Source of the DNA: Mucilaginibacter sabulilitoris
Lineage (GTDB): Bacteria; Bacteroidota; Bacteroidia; Sphingobacteriales; Sphingobacteriaceae
Length of the DNA: 64,000 nt
Direction: 5' to 3'
NCBI RefSeq assembly: GCF_034262375.1
Contig: NZ_CP139558.1
Span: forward strand, 3,224,001 to 3,288,000
Shown piece by piece: positions 43,481 through 54,035 of this stretch (the first letter of the stretch is position 1; every line of letters begins with the position of its first letter). The translations under genes were made by a program, and so were the position numbers. The notes beneath the pieces were generated by a model. That model searched no databases, was not told where the DNA came from, and saw only the letters and a program-made list of their open reading frames with translations.

Positions 43481-43498
43481 TTCCGGGCTTTGTCTTTT
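43481..43498. terminator. Right arm of the yidC terminator split by IS copy 2
   Basis: TTCCGGGCTTTGTCTTTT, complementary to 41779-41796. Confidence 0.85.
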
Positions 43499-43499
43499 A

Positions 43500-43556
43500 T
43501 CTTAAAGTCTTTCGTCTCAAAGTCCTAAAGTCCAATAGTCTAAGGTCCAACAAAAA
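43500..43556. repeat. AAAGTCC word array after yidC
   Basis: The words AAAGTC and AAGTCC/AGTCT/AGGTCC repeat five times between the right terminator arm and the yidC stop codon. It resembles the gene-gap arrays at 7456, 52010, 52745 and 62885 in layout but uses its own word. Confidence 0.5.
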
Positions 43557-45389
43557 CTATTTCTTCTTAGCAGCTTGTGCCTGTTGCTGACGCATCATTT
43601 CTTCCATGCGTGCTCCAAAACCTGACTTTTTCTTTTTCGGATCATCAGGTTTCTTTTTGTTTTCCTGTATCTGGGCATGTATCTTTTTATCATCAACCAT
43701 GAATTTAATCAGGTATTGCTGTAAGAAGGTAAGCATGTTAGCCAGGAAGTAATAGTAGTTCAAACCTGATGGATAGCTGTTCAATGTAGCCAGGAATATG
43801 ATAGGAGTAATGTAGCCAATATATTTCATCTGGCCGGTAGCACCCGAAATCTGGTTATTGAAATAAGTATATATCAATGTTGATATAGTCATCAGCAAAC
43901 ACATTAAACTGATGTGATCACCAATTAAAGGAATGTTCGGGAAAGTAACTACCGCGTCATAGGTCGACAGGTCATGCATCCACAAAAAGCTTTCACCGCG
44001 CAACTCAAATAAGCTTGGGAAAAAACGGAAGAACGCGATCACGATAGGCATTTGAATGAGCAATGGTAAACAACCACCTAACGGGTTTACGCCGGCTTTT
44101 TTGTAAAGCTTTAAATATTCCTGTTGTAACAGGGTAGGATTATCCTCACCAACTTTAGTTTTAATTTCATCCATTTCCGGCTTTAGCACACGCATTTTGG
44201 CCATTGACAGATATGATTTGTAGGTAAGTGGCGATAACACCAGCTTAAGCACTATAGTTAATGCTAAAATGATAAGTCCGTAATTCCAGTTAAACTGTTT
44301 CAGGAAGTTAAATACCGGTAATACAGCAAACTGGTTTATATATTTTAATGGTCCCCAGCCCAGGTCTACCAGCTTTTGCAGATCATTACCCTGAGCTTTT
44401 AAAGTAGAATAGCGGTTTGGTCCAAAATAAAATTCTAATGGTACCGTGCCGTCAGTAGCACGCGCAATGGTCAGGTCTGCTTTCATTTGCTTAACATCGG
44501 CCGAATCGGTAACATCAGTACTTACAGCTAAGTTTGATTTGCTGATGCCGCCTTTGGAGATCAGTACGTTAGAAAAGAAGTGCTGCTTAAAGGCAACCCA
44601 TACCATTTTTTTATCACTGATCTCTTTTTGGTCATCTTTAGATACGCTCAGATAATCATCGTGATTTTCGGTATTATAATAATATACTGTTGAGTACTGA
44701 CGCTCTTGTTTAATATCTTTTTCCTGTTTGTGCAGGCTGGCTGCCCAGTTTAGGTTAACAGAACTACTGTTATTGATAACGCCATCAAGCCCGGTAGGTT
44801 TAATGGTAAGGCCCAGTTTATAGCCGGTACCTTTTAAGCTATACACATAATCAATATACTGGGTAGCGCTGTAGCTTAAACGCAACGTAACTGAGGCCGA
44901 ATCATTTTCGGCAACTTTAAGTTCGGGTGCGGTTGATGTAAAGTAATACTCATCGGTATTGATCTTTTTTTCGCCGGCAGAAAAAACTAAACCAAAATGA
45001 GTTTGAGGGCCGCTAAAAAGTACCAGCGGTTTTTTATCAAAAGTTTTAAAGTTTTTCAGTTCAACCGAAGCAACTTTACCACCACGTGTGCTTAGTTTTA
45101 CAATCAGGTCCTTATTCTCCAGTGTTACCAGCTTCTCGCTGCCTATTGAGGCTGCACCAAAAGGGCTTCTTAAAGTGGCCGAATCTGCTACTGTCGGTTT
45201 ACCGTTAGCGGTATCAGCTTTTGCTGCAGCAGGTGTACTTGCTTTGGCCAGACCAGCCTTTTTCAAAGAGTCCTGTTGCTGTACCAGGCGTTCTTTTTTA
45301 AGTTCGGCGTCAGATGGCTTCAGGAAGTAAATTGAGCCAGCTATAATAGCCATAATCAGGAATAATCCTGTAAATGTATTTTTATCCAT
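43557..45389 (-). CDS. yidC: Membrane protein insertase YidC
   Basis: Inserts and folds inner-membrane proteins, alone or with the Sec translocon. 610 residues with the Gram-negative layout: an N-terminal membrane anchor (residues 5-22), a large periplasmic beta-domain (about 90-350) and a C-terminal five-helix insertase core beginning WNYGLIILALTIVLKLVLSPLTYKSYLSMAKM. The C-terminus is a basic tail (KKKSGFGARMEEMMRQQQAQAAKKK) typical of Bacteroidota YidC. It follows pyrG and an SRPBCC gene on the same strand. Its terminator is split by the second IS. Confidence 0.97.
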   Translation of the reverse strand: MDKNTFTGLFLIMAIIAGSIYFLKPSDAELKKERLVQQQDSLKKAGLAKASTPAAAKADTANGKPTVADSATLRSPFGAASIGSEKLVTLENKDLIVKLSTRGGKVASVELKNFKTFDKKPLVLFSGPQTHFGLVFSAGEKKINTDEYYFTSTAPELKVAENDSASVTLRLSYSATQYIDYVYSLKGTGYKLGLTIKPTGLDGVINNSSSVNLNWAASLHKQEKDIKQERQYSTVYYYNTENHDDYLSVSKDDQKEISDKKMVWVAFKQHFFSNVLISKGGISKSNLAVSTDVTDSADVKQMKADLTIARATDGTVPLEFYFGPNRYSTLKAQGNDLQKLVDLGWGPLKYINQFAVLPVFNFLKQFNWNYGLIILALTIVLKLVLSPLTYKSYLSMAKMRVLKPEMDEIKTKVGEDNPTLLQQEYLKLYKKAGVNPLGGCLPLLIQMPIVIAFFRFFPSLFELRGESFLWMHDLSTYDAVVTFPNIPLIGDHISLMCLLMTISTLIYTYFNNQISGATGQMKYIGYITPIIFLATLNSYPSGLNYYYFLANMLTFLQQYLIKFMVDDKKIHAQIQENKKKPDDPKKKKSGFGARMEEMMRQQQAQAAKKK

Positions 45390-45408
45390 TATCTATTGTA
45401 TCCAATGA

Positions 45409-45903
45409 TCAGTTGTTGATCATCACTGTTAAATTTTCGTCTTTATTTCTCAGGTCTATCCCGCCTTCGTATACCGATTTTAAATTAGTAAGATAAAAAG
45501 CCCAGCCATTGGAGCAACCTAACCTTACGTGTTTTTTTGAGTTATCGTCAGTAGGAATATTGTGCTGTTTTAATTCAACTATTGTATATCCGTTCTGCTC
45601 GGTTAAATTAACATCAACCAGGCATTCTCCTTCAAAAGTAAATTGTATCAAATCCTTACCATTTGCCTCTTTAATAAAACCGGGCATAAAATCAGGAAAC
45701 AAATACCAGTACCATTTATAAGAACATCCTTTACTAACCTGATGGTTAGATGCCAGAAGTTCATTTTTGTTAGTGTAAAACTCAGCTTTTTCTAAAAACC
45801 ACCTTTCTATATCAGCAGAACGGGTCCAGGCATTATAAATACCTGCCAGATCTGCTTTAACAGCAATCCGTTTTGTAAACGCGGTCCAGTCGAAATCCTT
45901 CAT
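45409..45903 (-). CDS. SRPBCC-fold (AHSA1-like) protein
   Basis: 164 residues. START/Bet v1-type pattern: N-terminal KRIAVKADLAGIYNAWTRSADIERWFLEKAEF, middle beta strands, and a C-terminal LGCSNGWAFYLTNLKSVYEGGIDLR helix typical of Activator of Hsp90 homologues (AHSA1). Lipid or small-molecule binding is likely; role unknown. It is between pyrG and yidC with gaps of 30 and 19 bases, implying one operon. Confidence 0.85.
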   Translation of the reverse strand: MKDFDWTAFTKRIAVKADLAGIYNAWTRSADIERWFLEKAEFYTNKNELLASNHQVSKGCSYKWYWYLFPDFMPGFIKEANGKDLIQFTFEGECLVDVNLTEQNGYTIVELKQHNIPTDDNSKKHVRLGCSNGWAFYLTNLKSVYEGGIDLRNKDENLTVMINN

Positions 45904-45933
45904 TCTTCTTAGCCAAATTCTTATTCGCTATAC

Positions 45934-47568
<1,635 letters not shown>

Positions 47569-47601
47569 TTATGCCGAAACCAATTGTTTGTGTACGGGAT
47601 A

Positions 47602-47609
47602 CAAAAGTA
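47602..47609 (-). promoter_or_regulatory. Promoter -7 box for pyrG operon
   Basis: Read on the minus strand, TACTTTTG matches TAnnTTTG, giving a leader of about 50 bases. A TTG element at the usual distance is not evident. Confidence 0.4.
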
Positions 47610-47816
47610 AGAAAAATTTTAGGAGTTTGACTGATGAAATTACAATTGTTGAAAAGGATTTGAGCATTAAAAGGTAACTTATTTTCTGTTAACGTGTAAG
47701 GCAATAAAAACGCAAAGGCAATAAGCTATCTCTTGAAAGATTATACGATTAGCAATGACCGTCCGTGTACCGTATTTTGTTTTGATGCTGTAAATGCAAA
47801 TAATTGATTATCAGGG

Positions 47817-47859
47817 GTTCATAAATGTTCATGATGTTCATACATCTGTGAACGTGAAC
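47817..47859. promoter_or_regulatory. GTTCA/TGAAC cluster
   Basis: Three GTTCA words at 47817, 47827 and 47836 and two inverted TGAAC words at 47849 and 47855, spaced by 9-10 bases. The arrangement suggests binding sites for a dimeric regulator or a folded RNA; no protein is known to use it. Confidence 0.35.
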
Positions 47860-48048
47860 ATTGAAGGTTCCCTGGTCCTTTCCCGCTTCAGCGCTATAAA
47901 TGACGAGTTTCTTTTAAAAATTCAATCTTCCGAACACTTAGGATAATAATACTGACAATTGATTGAGATGAGATGTTAAATGCTTTAAATCAATTAGTTA
48001 AATTCTGTTAAAAGTTGTTAAGTAATGTTAATGTGCATGGAGGTTTAG

Positions 48049-48066
48049 CAATTTCGCCCGAAATTG
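48049..48066. promoter_or_regulatory. Inverted repeat before the DUF2723 gene
   Basis: CAATTTCG and CGAAATTG around two C residues, ending 42 bases before the ATG. Either an operator or a leader hairpin. Confidence 0.35.
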
Positions 48067-48108
48067 TAGCACAATTACATATGACTAAACTTTACAACCT
48101 TATTTACC

Positions 48109-51100
48109 ATGAGCTATAATAAAATCAATAACCTGTTAGGCTGGCTATGCCTGTTGATAGCCTTTGGCACCTATGTTTTAACCCTGGAACCATCTGTTAG
48201 TTTTTGGGATTGCGGCGAGTTTATTTCCTGCGCTTACCGGCTGCAGGTCTCGCACCAGCCGGGTTACCCTATGTTTGCCATGCTGGGTAAACTCTTTTCG
48301 CTTTTATCCCTGGGCGATAATACTAAAGTGCCTTATTTTACGAATTTGGGCTCGGCCCTGGCCAGCGGTGCAACGGTAATGTTTTTGTTCTGGACAATTA
48401 CCGCGCTGGCCAAAAAAATACTCCTTACCAGAGACGAAACACCAACTACACCCCAGCTGATATCCATCATGGGAGCCGGACTGGTGGGAGCACTGGCGTT
48501 TGCCTATACCGATACTTTTTGGTTTTCGGCAGTGGAAACCATCGTATTCGCCCTATCGTCTTTATGCACAGCAGTAGTATTCTGGGCCATTTTAAAATGG
48601 GACGCCCATGCCGATGAACCGGGTGCGGATAAATGGATAGTGCTTATTGCCTACATCATGGGGCTTTCCATTGGCATACACCTGTTAAACCTGCTCACTA
48701 TTCCGGCTATTACTATGGTTTATTATTTGCGCCGGTATAAAAAACCTTCATGGAAAAGCGGTCTTTTGGCTTTTACGATCAGTATTGTTATACTGGGTTT
48801 GGTTCAGTATGGCATCAGGGAGTACACCATAAAAATAGCTGCCTATTTCGACTTGTTTTTTGTAAATACACTGGGGCTTGGTTTTTGGAGTGGTGCCATA
48901 AGCTTTTTTCTGCTTATTGTGGCGTTACTGGTAGCAGGCATCATTTACAGCATCCGCAACAAAAAGCCTGCGTTGAACCTGGCGCTGGTGTGTTTAGCAT
49001 TTATATATTTTGGTTATGGCTCGTTTGCTTATATACCTATTCGCGCTTCGGCAAATACCGATCTCAACAACTCGCATCCCGATAACGCATTTACGCTTAA
49101 TGGTTACCTCAACCGTGTGCAATACGGCGATAACCCTTTACTATATGGTCCTTATTTTGATGCCAAAGTTATTGATCAGAGCGAAGGCACTGCCATGTAC
49201 CGCAAAGGCCGGAACCGTTATGAAGTAGCCGGTAAAAAGCCAAATTATGTATTTGACCATAACAGCATAATGCCTCGTATGCACAGTACCGAAGGGGATC
49301 AGGATTATACTCAAAATGTGCAGTTCTACAAACAATGGCTACAACTGGCCGATGGGCAAAGGCCAACCTTTGCCGATAACATGAGATGGATGCTGAGCTG
49401 GCAGATGTACCAGATGTATTGGCGCTATTTTATGTGGAACTTTGTTGGCCGCTATAATGATTTGGACGGGCAAACCAGCACTGTAGCTATTGATGGTAAT
49501 TGGACATCGGGTTTATTTGATGGCGGTAAGCATTTACCAAAATCGTTAACCAGTTCAAATTTATACACTCCCTTATACGCACTGCCATTGATTGTTGGTC
49601 TAATGGGCATGTTTTATCATTTTAAACAAAAGAAAGGTGATGCTATAATAATTGCCCTGCTTTGGTTTTTTACCGGACTGGCTATTGTTTTATATGTTAA
49701 CCAGATAAACATACAACCCCGTGAGCGCGATTACTCTTATGTAGGTTCTTTTTATGCCTTTGCTATTTGGATAGGGTTGGGCGTGCTGGCAATTAACGAT
49801 TTTGTTCGGCGCAAAGTGAATGCCCGGGGGGCAGCGCTGGCATCGGTTGGTGTGTGTTTGCTGGCAGCACCTGTTTTACTGGCCAGGCAGGAATGGGGCG
49901 GGCATGATCGCTCAACCAAAACCATTGCGCATGATATGGCTTATAATTTCCTGATATCGTGCCCCAAAAACGCTATCCTGTTTACCTATGGCGATAATGA
50001 TACCTACTCGCTGTGGTATGACCAGGAGGTAGAAGGTGTAAGGCCTGATGTGCGGATAGTATGCAATAGTTTATTTGGCATGGATTGGTACATAAGGCAA
50101 ATGCAGCGGCCAATGAACCAATCGGCTCCTTTGCCTGTTACCATGTCCTTTGATAAATACAAACAGGGTACTCGCGATGTAGTTGCTTATAGCGACGCTA
50201 AAATATCCGGTTATGTTGATGTAAAAGATGTGTTTGATTTTATAACCTCTGATGACAGCCGAACCAAGGTGCAATACCAAAATGGCGAAACCATGAACTA
50301 TTTACCTACCAGAAACTTTAAAATGGCCATCAATCCCGACGAAATAGTGAAAAATGGAGTAATCAGTCCCGGTCAAAAAAACATGTTGACCAAAAGCATG
50401 GAATGGAAATACGATGCCAATTATATGTTTAAAGACGATTTGGCTTTGACGGATATCATAGCGCATAATAACTGGAAACGACCAATTTGCTTTAGTATCG
50501 GATTTAGTCCGGATAATATGAGGGGATTACAGCCCTATTGCTACAAAGAAGGGTTTGTTTATCACCTGATACCGTTTAAGGCCGATACCTCATTGCAAAA
50601 TCAGCTGAGCAAGGTAAATAGCCTGGTTATGTATAATAACGTGATGAACAAATTTAAATTCGGAAATTTTAAACATGCCAAATATTTAGACCCAGTTTCA
50701 AGAACCGAGTTTTATCCGTTTATGGAGACCACTTTCCATGATTTGGCCCAGGGACTTATCAAAGATGGCCATAATGATCTGGCTTTAAACACCCTGCATA
50801 AGTTTGACCGGGAAATGCCGGATATTAATCCCAATATTGATTCGGCACATCGCAAACTGCTTTTGGCGCAGGTAGCCTATAAGTTGAACGATAAAGAGCT
50901 GGCTAACCGTTATGTAAAAGGCATTGATCATTACCTTACCGGTCAGTTGGCATATAACTATGCTTTGTTGCAAAATAAGCCCGAGGCCCTGAACACGGGT
51001 GAGGTACAATACCAGCTTTATGTATTGAATGGTTTGGTTGATACTACTAAAAATTACCAGGAAACAGCCCTGCATAACCGGTTTCAAGCTCAATTGGATG

Positions 51101-51141
51101 ATTATGGGAACAAGTTTGCGGCTTTATTGAACAGAGAGTAA
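48109..51141 (+). CDS. DUF2723 polytopic membrane protein (GT117-type glycosyltransferase-like)
   Basis: 1010 residues. The opening INNLLGWLCLLIAFGTYVLTLEPSVSFWDCGEFISCAYRLQVSHQPGYPMF, with its W-D-C-G-E-F motif, is the DUF2723 signature, related to mannosyltransferase and oligosaccharyltransferase membrane folds with acidic catalytic residues. About ten further membrane helices follow, then a large soluble C-terminal half (from about residue 600) with a tetratricopeptide-like helical end. It probably transfers a lipid-linked sugar to protein at the periplasmic face; this is family inference. Its 3' end is convergent with kdsB behind a palindromic repeat. Confidence 0.85.
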   Translation: MSYNKINNLLGWLCLLIAFGTYVLTLEPSVSFWDCGEFISCAYRLQVSHQPGYPMFAMLGKLFSLLSLGDNTKVPYFTNLGSALASGATVMFLFWTITALAKKILLTRDETPTTPQLISIMGAGLVGALAFAYTDTFWFSAVETIVFALSSLCTAVVFWAILKWDAHADEPGADKWIVLIAYIMGLSIGIHLLNLLTIPAITMVYYLRRYKKPSWKSGLLAFTISIVILGLVQYGIREYTIKIAAYFDLFFVNTLGLGFWSGAISFFLLIVALLVAGIIYSIRNKKPALNLALVCLAFIYFGYGSFAYIPIRASANTDLNNSHPDNAFTLNGYLNRVQYGDNPLLYGPYFDAKVIDQSEGTAMYRKGRNRYEVAGKKPNYVFDHNSIMPRMHSTEGDQDYTQNVQFYKQWLQLADGQRPTFADNMRWMLSWQMYQMYWRYFMWNFVGRYNDLDGQTSTVAIDGNWTSGLFDGGKHLPKSLTSSNLYTPLYALPLIVGLMGMFYHFKQKKGDAIIIALLWFFTGLAIVLYVNQINIQPRERDYSYVGSFYAFAIWIGLGVLAINDFVRRKVNARGAALASVGVCLLAAPVLLARQEWGGHDRSTKTIAHDMAYNFLISCPKNAILFTYGDNDTYSLWYDQEVEGVRPDVRIVCNSLFGMDWYIRQMQRPMNQSAPLPVTMSFDKYKQGTRDVVAYSDAKISGYVDVKDVFDFITSDDSRTKVQYQNGETMNYLPTRNFKMAINPDEIVKNGVISPGQKNMLTKSMEWKYDANYMFKDDLALTDIIAHNNWKRPICFSIGFSPDNMRGLQPYCYKEGFVYHLIPFKADTSLQNQLSKVNSLVMYNNVMNKFKFGNFKHAKYLDPVSRTEFYPFMETTFHDLAQGLIKDGHNDLALNTLHKFDREMPDINPNIDSAHRKLLLAQVAYKLNDKELANRYVKGIDHYLTGQLAYNYALLQNKPEALNTGEVQYQLYVLNGLVDTTKNYQETALHNRFQAQLDDYGNKFAALLNRE

Positions 51142-51157
51142 GGACAATACTTATAAT

Positions 51158-51254
51158 ACTATGTCATTGCGAGCGCAGCGTGGCAATCGCTTATATACAG
51201 ACAGGCCTGTTGGTTTGCGATTGCTTCGTCGTTCCTCCTCGCAATGACATGGTT
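51158..51254. repeat. Dispersed imperfect palindrome, GTCATTGCGAG type
   Basis: Left arm ATGTCATTGCGAGCGCAGCG; right arm read in reverse complement CATGTCATTGCGAGGAGGAA and CGACGAAGCAATCGC. A larger relative of the hairpin at 6079-6112, again between convergent gene ends. Confidence 0.8.
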
Positions 51255-51272
51255 TTATTTATTGTTGCACGC

Positions 51273-52007
51273 CTAAAACATCGTATTCAATTTCTGCAGA
51301 TCTTCAGGCACATCAACGGCGTAGGTTTCCAGGTTGGTTTCGGCAACTTTTATGCGGTAACCGTTTTCAATCCAGCGCAACTGCTCAAGGCTTTCGGCCT
51401 TCTCTAACAATGATACCGGGAGTTTTGTAATTTGCTGCAACACATCGGCCCTGTAGCCGTAGATGCCGATATGTTTAAAAAACGTATGAAATTCCAGCCA
51501 GTTCTCAGGCTCCTGTCCGCGGATATGCGGTAGGGTAGAGCGCGAAAAATAAACCGCTTCAGAAAGTTTATTGACAACCACTTTAGGTGAGTTGCTGTTA
51601 AAAAGCTCTTCAGCTGTTTTAATCCGTTTTATGAGTGTGGCTAACTGAGTGTCAGCATCATTGAAACAGGCTGTTAACTTAGTGATCTGCTGCGGATCGA
51701 TAAAAGGTTCATCGCCCTGTATGTTAATAATTACATCATATTCAGGATGCAGCCGTGCCACTTCGGCACAACGATCGGTACCGCTTTGGTGGGTATCGGC
51801 CGTCATTACGGCTATGCCGCCAAAGGCTTGGGTATGATTAAATATGCGGTCATCATCGGTAGCTACAATTACTTCACTTAAACTGTTGCACTTTTTTGCC
51901 TGCTCGTAAACCCGCTGAATCATGCTTTTGCCCGCAATATCAACCAAAGGCTTGCCCGGAAACCGGGAAGATGCGTAACGGGCGGGTATGATACCAAGGA
52001 TTTTCAT
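51273..52007 (-). CDS. kdsB: 3-deoxy-manno-octulosonate cytidylyltransferase (CMP-KDO synthetase)
   Basis: Activates Kdo with CTP for lipopolysaccharide core synthesis. 244 residues, full length. The N-terminus KILGIIPARYASSRFPGKPLVDIAGKSMIQRVY is the family signature (the AR-S-x-R-x-P-G-K-P stretch binds the nucleotide), and INIQGDEPFI later carries the metal-binding acidic residues. Cytosolic. It lies downstream of the deoxynucleoside kinase gene (122-base gap filled by a word array), on the same strand as trpS. Confidence 0.97.
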   Translation of the reverse strand: MKILGIIPARYASSRFPGKPLVDIAGKSMIQRVYEQAKKCNSLSEVIVATDDDRIFNHTQAFGGIAVMTADTHQSGTDRCAEVARLHPEYDVIINIQGDEPFIDPQQITKLTACFNDADTQLATLIKRIKTAEELFNSNSPKVVVNKLSEAVYFSRSTLPHIRGQEPENWLEFHTFFKHIGIYGYRADVLQQITKLPVSLLEKAESLEQLRWIENGYRIKVAETNLETYAVDVPEDLQKLNTMF

Positions 52008-52009
52008 TT

Positions 52010-52129
52010 TTAAGTTGTACGTTTTAGGTTGTAAGTTATACGTGTGCCTAGTAGAACAATTAATGATTTGTTTTTAATATGTGAATGTACCCAAAACATA
52101 AAACGTGTAACGTCCCACGTAAAACCTCT
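52010..52129. repeat. TACGT/TAAGT word array between dNK and kdsB genes
   Basis: Left half has AAGTTGTACGTTTTAGGTTG and AAGTTATACGTG words; the right half has AAAACGTGTAACGTCCCACG, so the halves are roughly inverted versions of each other. It fills the gap between two minus-strand genes. Confidence 0.5.
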
Positions 52130-52744
52130 TTAAAACAACCCGTTAATTTCCCGTTCAATTAGGTTTACTATTGTAGCCATATCTTCGGTATTGTTTGCAA
52201 AATCAAGATTATCTTTATCGAGTATAAGCAACTTGCCCAGCTTGTAGTTCTTTATCCATTTATCATATTTTTCGTTCAGTTTGGAAAGATAATCTAAACG
52301 AATCCCGATCTCATATTCCCGGCCCCGGCGCTGTATGTTGTTAACCAGTGTAGGCACCGACGCTTTGAGGTAAACTAACAGATCAGGTGGTTTTATAAAT
52401 TCGGTTATATTATCAAATATAGATTGATAATTTTCGTAATCACGGGTAGTCATGAGGCCCATATCGTGCAGGTTTTCGGCAAAAATATAGGCATCTTCAT
52501 AAATGGTACGGTCCTGCAAAATATTGCGACCACTTTTTTGTATATCGACAATCTGGCGGTAGCGGGTGTTCAGGAAATAAATTTGCAGGTTAAAGCTCCA
52601 GCGTTTCATATCGCTGTAAAAGTCTTCCAGATAAGGGTTATTATCAACAGCCTCAAACACTGGGTCCCATCCGTAATTTTTGGCCAGCATTTCGGTAAGT
52701 GTGGTTTTACCGGCTCCTATGTTTCCTACAATAGCTATGTGCAT
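52130..52744 (-). CDS. Deoxynucleoside kinase
   Basis: 204 residues, dNK/dCK/dGK type. Starts MHIAIVGNIGAGKTTLTEMLA with the P-loop GNIGAGKT (residues 7-14). The base-recognition residues appear in NLQIYFLNTRYRQI and the DRx-like motif in QDRTIYEDA. Phosphorylates deoxynucleosides for salvage. Common in Bacteroidota and present beside kdsB in some. Its gaps to trpS and kdsB carry word arrays, so it is probably in the same transcription direction but not necessarily one operon. Confidence 0.92.
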   Translation of the reverse strand: MHIAIVGNIGAGKTTLTEMLAKNYGWDPVFEAVDNNPYLEDFYSDMKRWSFNLQIYFLNTRYRQIVDIQKSGRNILQDRTIYEDAYIFAENLHDMGLMTTRDYENYQSIFDNITEFIKPPDLLVYLKASVPTLVNNIQRRGREYEIGIRLDYLSKLNEKYDKWIKNYKLGKLLILDKDNLDFANNTEDMATIVNLIEREINGLF

Positions 52745-52880
52745 GTATTTGTTAGTTGTTGATAGTTTGATGATAAGTGGTTGATAGCTTTAACGAAAAA
52801 TGCCAATTAAAGTTTAACCAATACTTATGTGCAAGCACTAAAAATACATTTTGAACAATAAACTACCAACAAACTATCAA
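52745..52880. repeat. TTGATAG/AACTATC word array between trpS and dNK genes
   Basis: Left side TTGTTAGTTGTTGATAGTTT and GGTTGATAGC; right side AATAAACTACCAACAAACTA and TATCAATT, which are reverse complements of the left words. Same geometry as the 52010 and 62885 arrays. Confidence 0.5.
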
Positions 52881-53876
52881 TTAAAATTTCTTAAAGCCGA
52901 TGATTTCCCGCACTTCTCTGATGGTTTTTGAGGCACTTTCCCTGGCTTTGTCTGCTCCTTGCTGGGCTACCTTTCTTAAGTATTCAGCATCGCCGGCAAT
53001 GGCATTAATACAATCGCGGATAGGGGCGGTAGCGTTGATCATGTCTTCGGCCAGCTGTTTTTTTAAATCGCCGTAACGGATTGTGCAGCTATTATATAGG
53101 TTATCAAAATGAACTAAAGTATCAGGGGTAGAAACCACTTTCATCAGGTCAAACAGGTTTTGAATCTCTGATGGTTTTTCCTGATTTTCTGCAGTAGGGC
53201 CGCTGTCAGTTACAGCGCGCATTACTTTCTTGCGGATGGCTTCAGGAGTATCGCTCAGGAAAATAGCATTGCCTTCACCCTCCGATTTGCCCATTTTTCC
53301 TTTACCATCAAGCCCCGGAATTTTTACGAGGTTATTACTGAAGTTAAACGCGTAAGGCTCCGGGAAATATTCGTGATTGTAAAGTCTGTTAAAACGATTT
53401 CCAAAAGTACGTGACATCTCCAGGTGTTGTTCCTGATCTTTACCAACTGGCACCTTGGTAGCCCGATGAATAAGGATATCGGCAGCCATTAAAACCGGGT
53501 AGGTAAGCAGTCCGGCGTTTACATTATCAGGTTGGGCGCGTACTTTGTCTTTAAACGATGTACTGCGTTCCAGTTCGCCCATGTAGGCGTTCATGTTCAG
53601 GTACAGGTACAGCTCGGTTACTTCGGGTACATCACTTTGTATATATATGGTAGCCGTATCCGGATTGATACCGGCGGCCAAATATTCTACCAAAACCTGC
53701 TTTACGTTACCGTGCAGATTGGCAGGAGTGGGGTGTGTAGTTAACGAATGCAGATCGGCAATGAAAAAGAAGCAATTGTATTCATTTTGCATCTTTATAA
53801 AGTTTTGCAATGCCCCGTAATAATTTCCTAAGTGTAAATTTCCGGTTGAACGGATGCCACTAACAACAGTTTCCAT
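52881..53876 (-). CDS. trpS: Tryptophanyl-tRNA synthetase
   Basis: 331 residues, class Ic synthetase charging tRNA-Trp. The HIGH-like motif is HLGN in RSTGNLHLGNYYGAL near residues 16-19, and the KMSKS-like motif is KMGKS in GKGKMGKSEGEGN. Strand-helix residues of the Rossmann fold (FFFIADLHSLTT, MAADILIHRATKVPVGKDQEQHLE) are intact. Cytosolic. Start ATG at 53876. A near-consensus box (TACTTTCG read on the minus strand, 53883-53890) lies only six bases before it. Confidence 0.97.
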   Translation of the reverse strand: METVVSGIRSTGNLHLGNYYGALQNFIKMQNEYNCFFFIADLHSLTTHPTPANLHGNVKQVLVEYLAAGINPDTATIYIQSDVPEVTELYLYLNMNAYMGELERSTSFKDKVRAQPDNVNAGLLTYPVLMAADILIHRATKVPVGKDQEQHLEMSRTFGNRFNRLYNHEYFPEPYAFNFSNNLVKIPGLDGKGKMGKSEGEGNAIFLSDTPEAIRKKVMRAVTDSGPTAENQEKPSEIQNLFDLMKVVSTPDTLVHFDNLYNSCTIRYGDLKKQLAEDMINATAPIRDCINAIAGDAEYLRKVAQQGADKARESASKTIREVREIIGFKKF

Positions 53877-53997
53877 AGGTTGCGAAAGTAAGTAATTTTT
53901 CTATTTCTGGTAAGGATGAAAATCATATTGAGAATCAGGGATTACAATATGATGAGCAGAAAATCCAGGCGGTGCCGACAGTTAGTAACAGTTTAGC

Positions 53998-54029
53998 TTG
54001 CGCTTAAGCGAGGAATTTTTCTAATTTTG
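53998..54029 (+). promoter_or_regulatory. Promoter directly before the plsC-gatC operon
   Basis: TTG at 53998-54000, 21 bases, TAATTTTG at 54022-54029. The predicted start would fall at about 54035, on or next to the ATG at 54036, so the message could be leaderless or have only one or two leader bases. Confidence 0.5.
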
Positions 54030-54035
54030 GTCGCC

